A program made the position numbers and the translations under genes. The notes under the pieces are model-generated. The model did no database searches and had not been told where the DNA came from. It saw only the letters and a program-made list of their open reading frames with translations. This document shows positions 61,425 through 64,000 of a DNA stretch of 64,000 nucleotides, one piece after another. Each line of letters begins with the position of its first letter. The first letter of the stretch is position 1. The DNA is from Apricaphanius iberus (taxonomy: Eukaryota; Chordata; Actinopteri; Cyprinodontiformes; Aphaniidae). The stretch lies in assembly GCA_028564705.1 (NCBI GenBank), contig JAPXFQ010000831.1:3906001-3970000 (forward strand), in the 5' to 3' direction.

Positions 61425-64000
61425 AACTTTTGAAAGAAAGTGCTGGATCAGCAAGCTGTAATTTGTGCATTTTGACTCACTCCCTAGAGATCTCGTCCAG
61501 ACTGCCATTGGTAAACAATTTTGGTTTCGGCCTTTGTGGAATTTGCACTAAATTGCAAAATTGCTTGGACTAAATGAATAAATGAATCTGTTTTCAATAT
61601 CTTTGTGCCTCTTAATTCCCTGCAAAAGTTTTGCTTAAATGTATCAATCCAGTGGTATAAGAAGCATCCAGCTTCAGCTTACTCATCAACTGTTTGTAAA
61701 GTTTCAGGTCATGTCTAAAAAAACTGAAAAGCTTTGATGATATCTGAGGGACCTTCATAAACAGATATATTGTTGTTTCCCCTGATAAAGATGTATAAAA
61801 AATACAGTTTTGGTGACATTTTATAATTCAGTGCTGATGTTTTCTTGTAGGTGTTTCTTCAATATTTATATAAGCAGACTTAAATGGTCGTGGAAGATCT
61901 ATTATTTTGTAGTGTAAATGTAGTGTTTATTTTGCCATATGTTGCTTGGGTGCTACGCGCCATCCGAATTACCAGAGCAGTTGGAGGAAAAAGTTTGACT
62001 ATGCCACCCTGAATATGTAGTTCTCTAACAGTGAGCAGTGGAGACTTCGTATTCCACTGTGATCACTGTCGTTGACGAATTAAATATGGGTTCTTGTCCA
62101 GCCTAGTGGGCAGCAGCTAAAAGAAAGGGGCCACTGTCACATCATCTTTATACCCAAGAGAACCCAAATGTTTGCTAATGAGAAGCTTCGGCCGACTCTA
62201 ATCAACTAAACAAAGTGACGTCAGTATCAGTGGAGGAGCAGGTACAGGCTACGGTCCTCAATACAGTTGTCCCCGGTCAATCACCGGTGTTCTGTCAGAA
62301 TAGCATACCAGAAGGCGTTCAGGAAAGATTTGAAGTCAGGAGAAGTCGTTCTGCTCCTCTAAAAGAAAATGTTTATGATAATGTGAATTAATTGATGGAT
62401 TACATGTTAGTAAATACATTTTGAGATAGTAGCTCTGATCATTTTGAAGAGTAGAAAACAATGTCTTGTATATTTATGTCAAAACCGTAGACAAAGTGAT
62501 GATGTCTTAAGCCATCTGACCACACACACTCTTCAATAAAACCACAGGGATATAAGACTAGGAAAAATACAGACCACTGTATATATGAACATTTAAAAAA
62601 ATTGCTAAGATATTTAATACTTTTTATTTAAAGTGTATAAAAAACTGCTAAGATATGGAAAAGAAAAAAACACACATTTTGAATGTCCCCCAGCTGGGAC
62701 TCCAGCCAGTCCACTTTATGTAACATCATCACTATATGACTGGGACCAAAAGTGGTGGTGAAAGTCAGTATGCAGGCCTCATTACCTCAATTAATGGTGA
62801 TTTTTATTGCATAAGCAAAACTCATATGAGAGTAGAAGTCAATACTTTTGTCATGGTTATGATAATGGCCCTGAACGTTCATCAGTAGTGATAAGCACAG
62901 AGCAAACTTTGGGTTTGACAGTGAAGGACATCAATGCTGCATTAAAGGTAATTAAAATGAGAGCTTCTCAGCCATCTCAATTAAACAGTAAAAAGTGTGT
63001 CATACCCTGTGTATGATTTGTGTCATTAATTTTCATTACCAAGTGTTTATTAACCTTTTCATCTTACGTAGACCCAGTGGTCGGCTGTTCCAGTGATTTT
63101 CTACTTGTGTTTATATGTGTGTGTGTGTCTGTTTATTAATATCCAGCTATTTTTCCCCTCCTCCAAAATTTTCCCATCATGGGAAATTTCATGTGCAGTC
63201 CAGGGGACTGTAAATGTTCACCTTCCCCATACACAACGCGTTCATCAGCAGCAGGAAATTGCACAGCCTTAGCAGGCGGTCCATTGAAGGAAATATTACG
63301 GCTCGTAATTAAATTTAAAATTAAGTGATATTTCATCTCTTCTCATTAATTAGAAGCGAGGTAATTATTTATTTCTAGCAAAAGGAGAGAACAATCATAA
63401 TCCTCTCAGTGATGTCAGGTATTGTTCCACTTCAGGTAAGGCTGTGTCACTGATGAATGTTAGCTGTAGTACTCATTGTATGCTGCCGTTCTTTGTCTGA
63501 TAACATATTTAATGAGGTTATAGAGATTTTACAACATGCCTTCAAGGTCAGCAATTATGCACTTGGGGTGATTTAATTGACAAGCTGATTGTTTCATTGG
63601 TAAGATGGTTATTAGTGGGTACTGTGGTTTTAATCCAATACCTATTTATGCACTTGCAGAAAGATTTCTGACCATTGTGTCTTATATGTCAAAGATCATG
63701 AGTGGGGCTCCAAAAGTGAATGCAGACTACACATGGGTCGTTGTTTTTAGACCCAATATTAATTACCTGAAAACTGCAAAAGGATGTCAATAACCAAAGT
63801 GTAACTTTTGGCCTAGATTTTAATATTCACATACTAAAAACAGAATCATACTACTACCATTTTGAAAAACATTTTCAGTATACAGAATTTCCTATCAAAA
63901 AAGTACAGAACACCCATTTATTTTTATATACAGTAAATTAATTTCAAGGCGTCTTTACTTGTTTCTGTATTAAAATAAATCTGGTAGCTGCAGCTGCTGT
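61425..64000. other. No gene recognised; possible conserved regulatory block
   Basis: Unique DNA. A GT tract lies at 63116-63127. Between 63160 and 63400 the sequence has evenly mixed composition with several TAATTA/ATTAATTA-type words (GTAATTAAATTTAAAATTAA, CATTAATTAGAAG), the look of developmental enhancer DNA. This is an impression from sequence only. Confidence 0.4.

Overview
This window looks like intergenic or intronic DNA from a ray-finned fish, most likely a teleost. It is AT-rich and dense with decayed transposons typical of fish: several Tc1/mariner copies, hAT elements and MITEs, PIF/Harbinger-like elements and L2/Rex-type LINE fragments. It also carries long TATC microsatellites and a CT tract. 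There is no operon structure, no bacterial-style packed coding and no rRNA, tRNA or CRISPR array. I recognise no complete protein-coding gene; three short open segments with plausible splice signals are given as low-confidence exon candidates. All family calls rest on remembered consensus features, not on a database search.

Layout. 1-6.8 kb: mostly unique DNA, with a Tc1 transposase relic on the minus strand (about 1.1-1.6 kb), a TATC microsatellite (3.7 kb), a LINE 3' tail (5.3 kb) and a Tc1-like terminal fragment (6.4 kb). 6.86-10.63 kb: the most interesting block. A compact LTR-retrotransposon-like element (7431-8191) has 161-162 bp LTRs (TG...CA, about 98% identical), a TACT target-site duplication and a polypurine tract directly before the 3' LTR. 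Its 430-bp interior is one uninterrupted reading frame that resembles a piece of a Tudor-domain (TDRD) protein, and each LTR contains a tRNA-like segment with A-box and B-box-like motifs. A hAT-type element (8446-9701) with near-perfect 8-bp duplications lies just downstream. Both may sit inside an older element bounded by GGGCNCTCATTTAT-type termini. 10.6-19.4 kb: further repeats, including a deleted Tc1-like element (14758-15448) and a Harbinger-like element inserted into a LINE 3' tail (16059-16703). 19.4-36.5 kb: mostly unique DNA with a second TATC array, a CT tract, a Tc1 relic (27.6-28.5 kb), a SINE-like repeat (31.3 kb) and a Tc1 fragment (33.1 kb).

41.5-46.4 kb is a transposon nest. 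One Tc1 copy (41581-43049) keeps its inverted repeats and TA flanks. A second Tc1 is split by a foldback MITE (44433-45194) and a LINE fragment (45310-45858), and ends at an imperfect 33-bp minisatellite (46205-46391). 47.8-59.2 kb holds a candidate exon, another Tc1 relic, a GC-rich retrotransposon 3' UTR-like block (50.2-51.1 kb), a second Harbinger-like copy, a LINE reverse-transcriptase fragment, a 203-bp hAT MITE with a perfect 8-bp duplication (56492-56710) and a deleted Tc1. The last 5 kb is mostly unique, with a homeobox-site-like AT-rich block near 63.2-63.4 kb that could be conserved regulatory DNA.

No cooperative gene set is visible. The likely biology is transposon accumulation in a gene-poor region. 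The main novelty is the miniature LTR element carrying a host-like Tudor fragment; Tudor proteins act in the piRNA pathway that silences transposons, so this cargo is notable if the homology holds.
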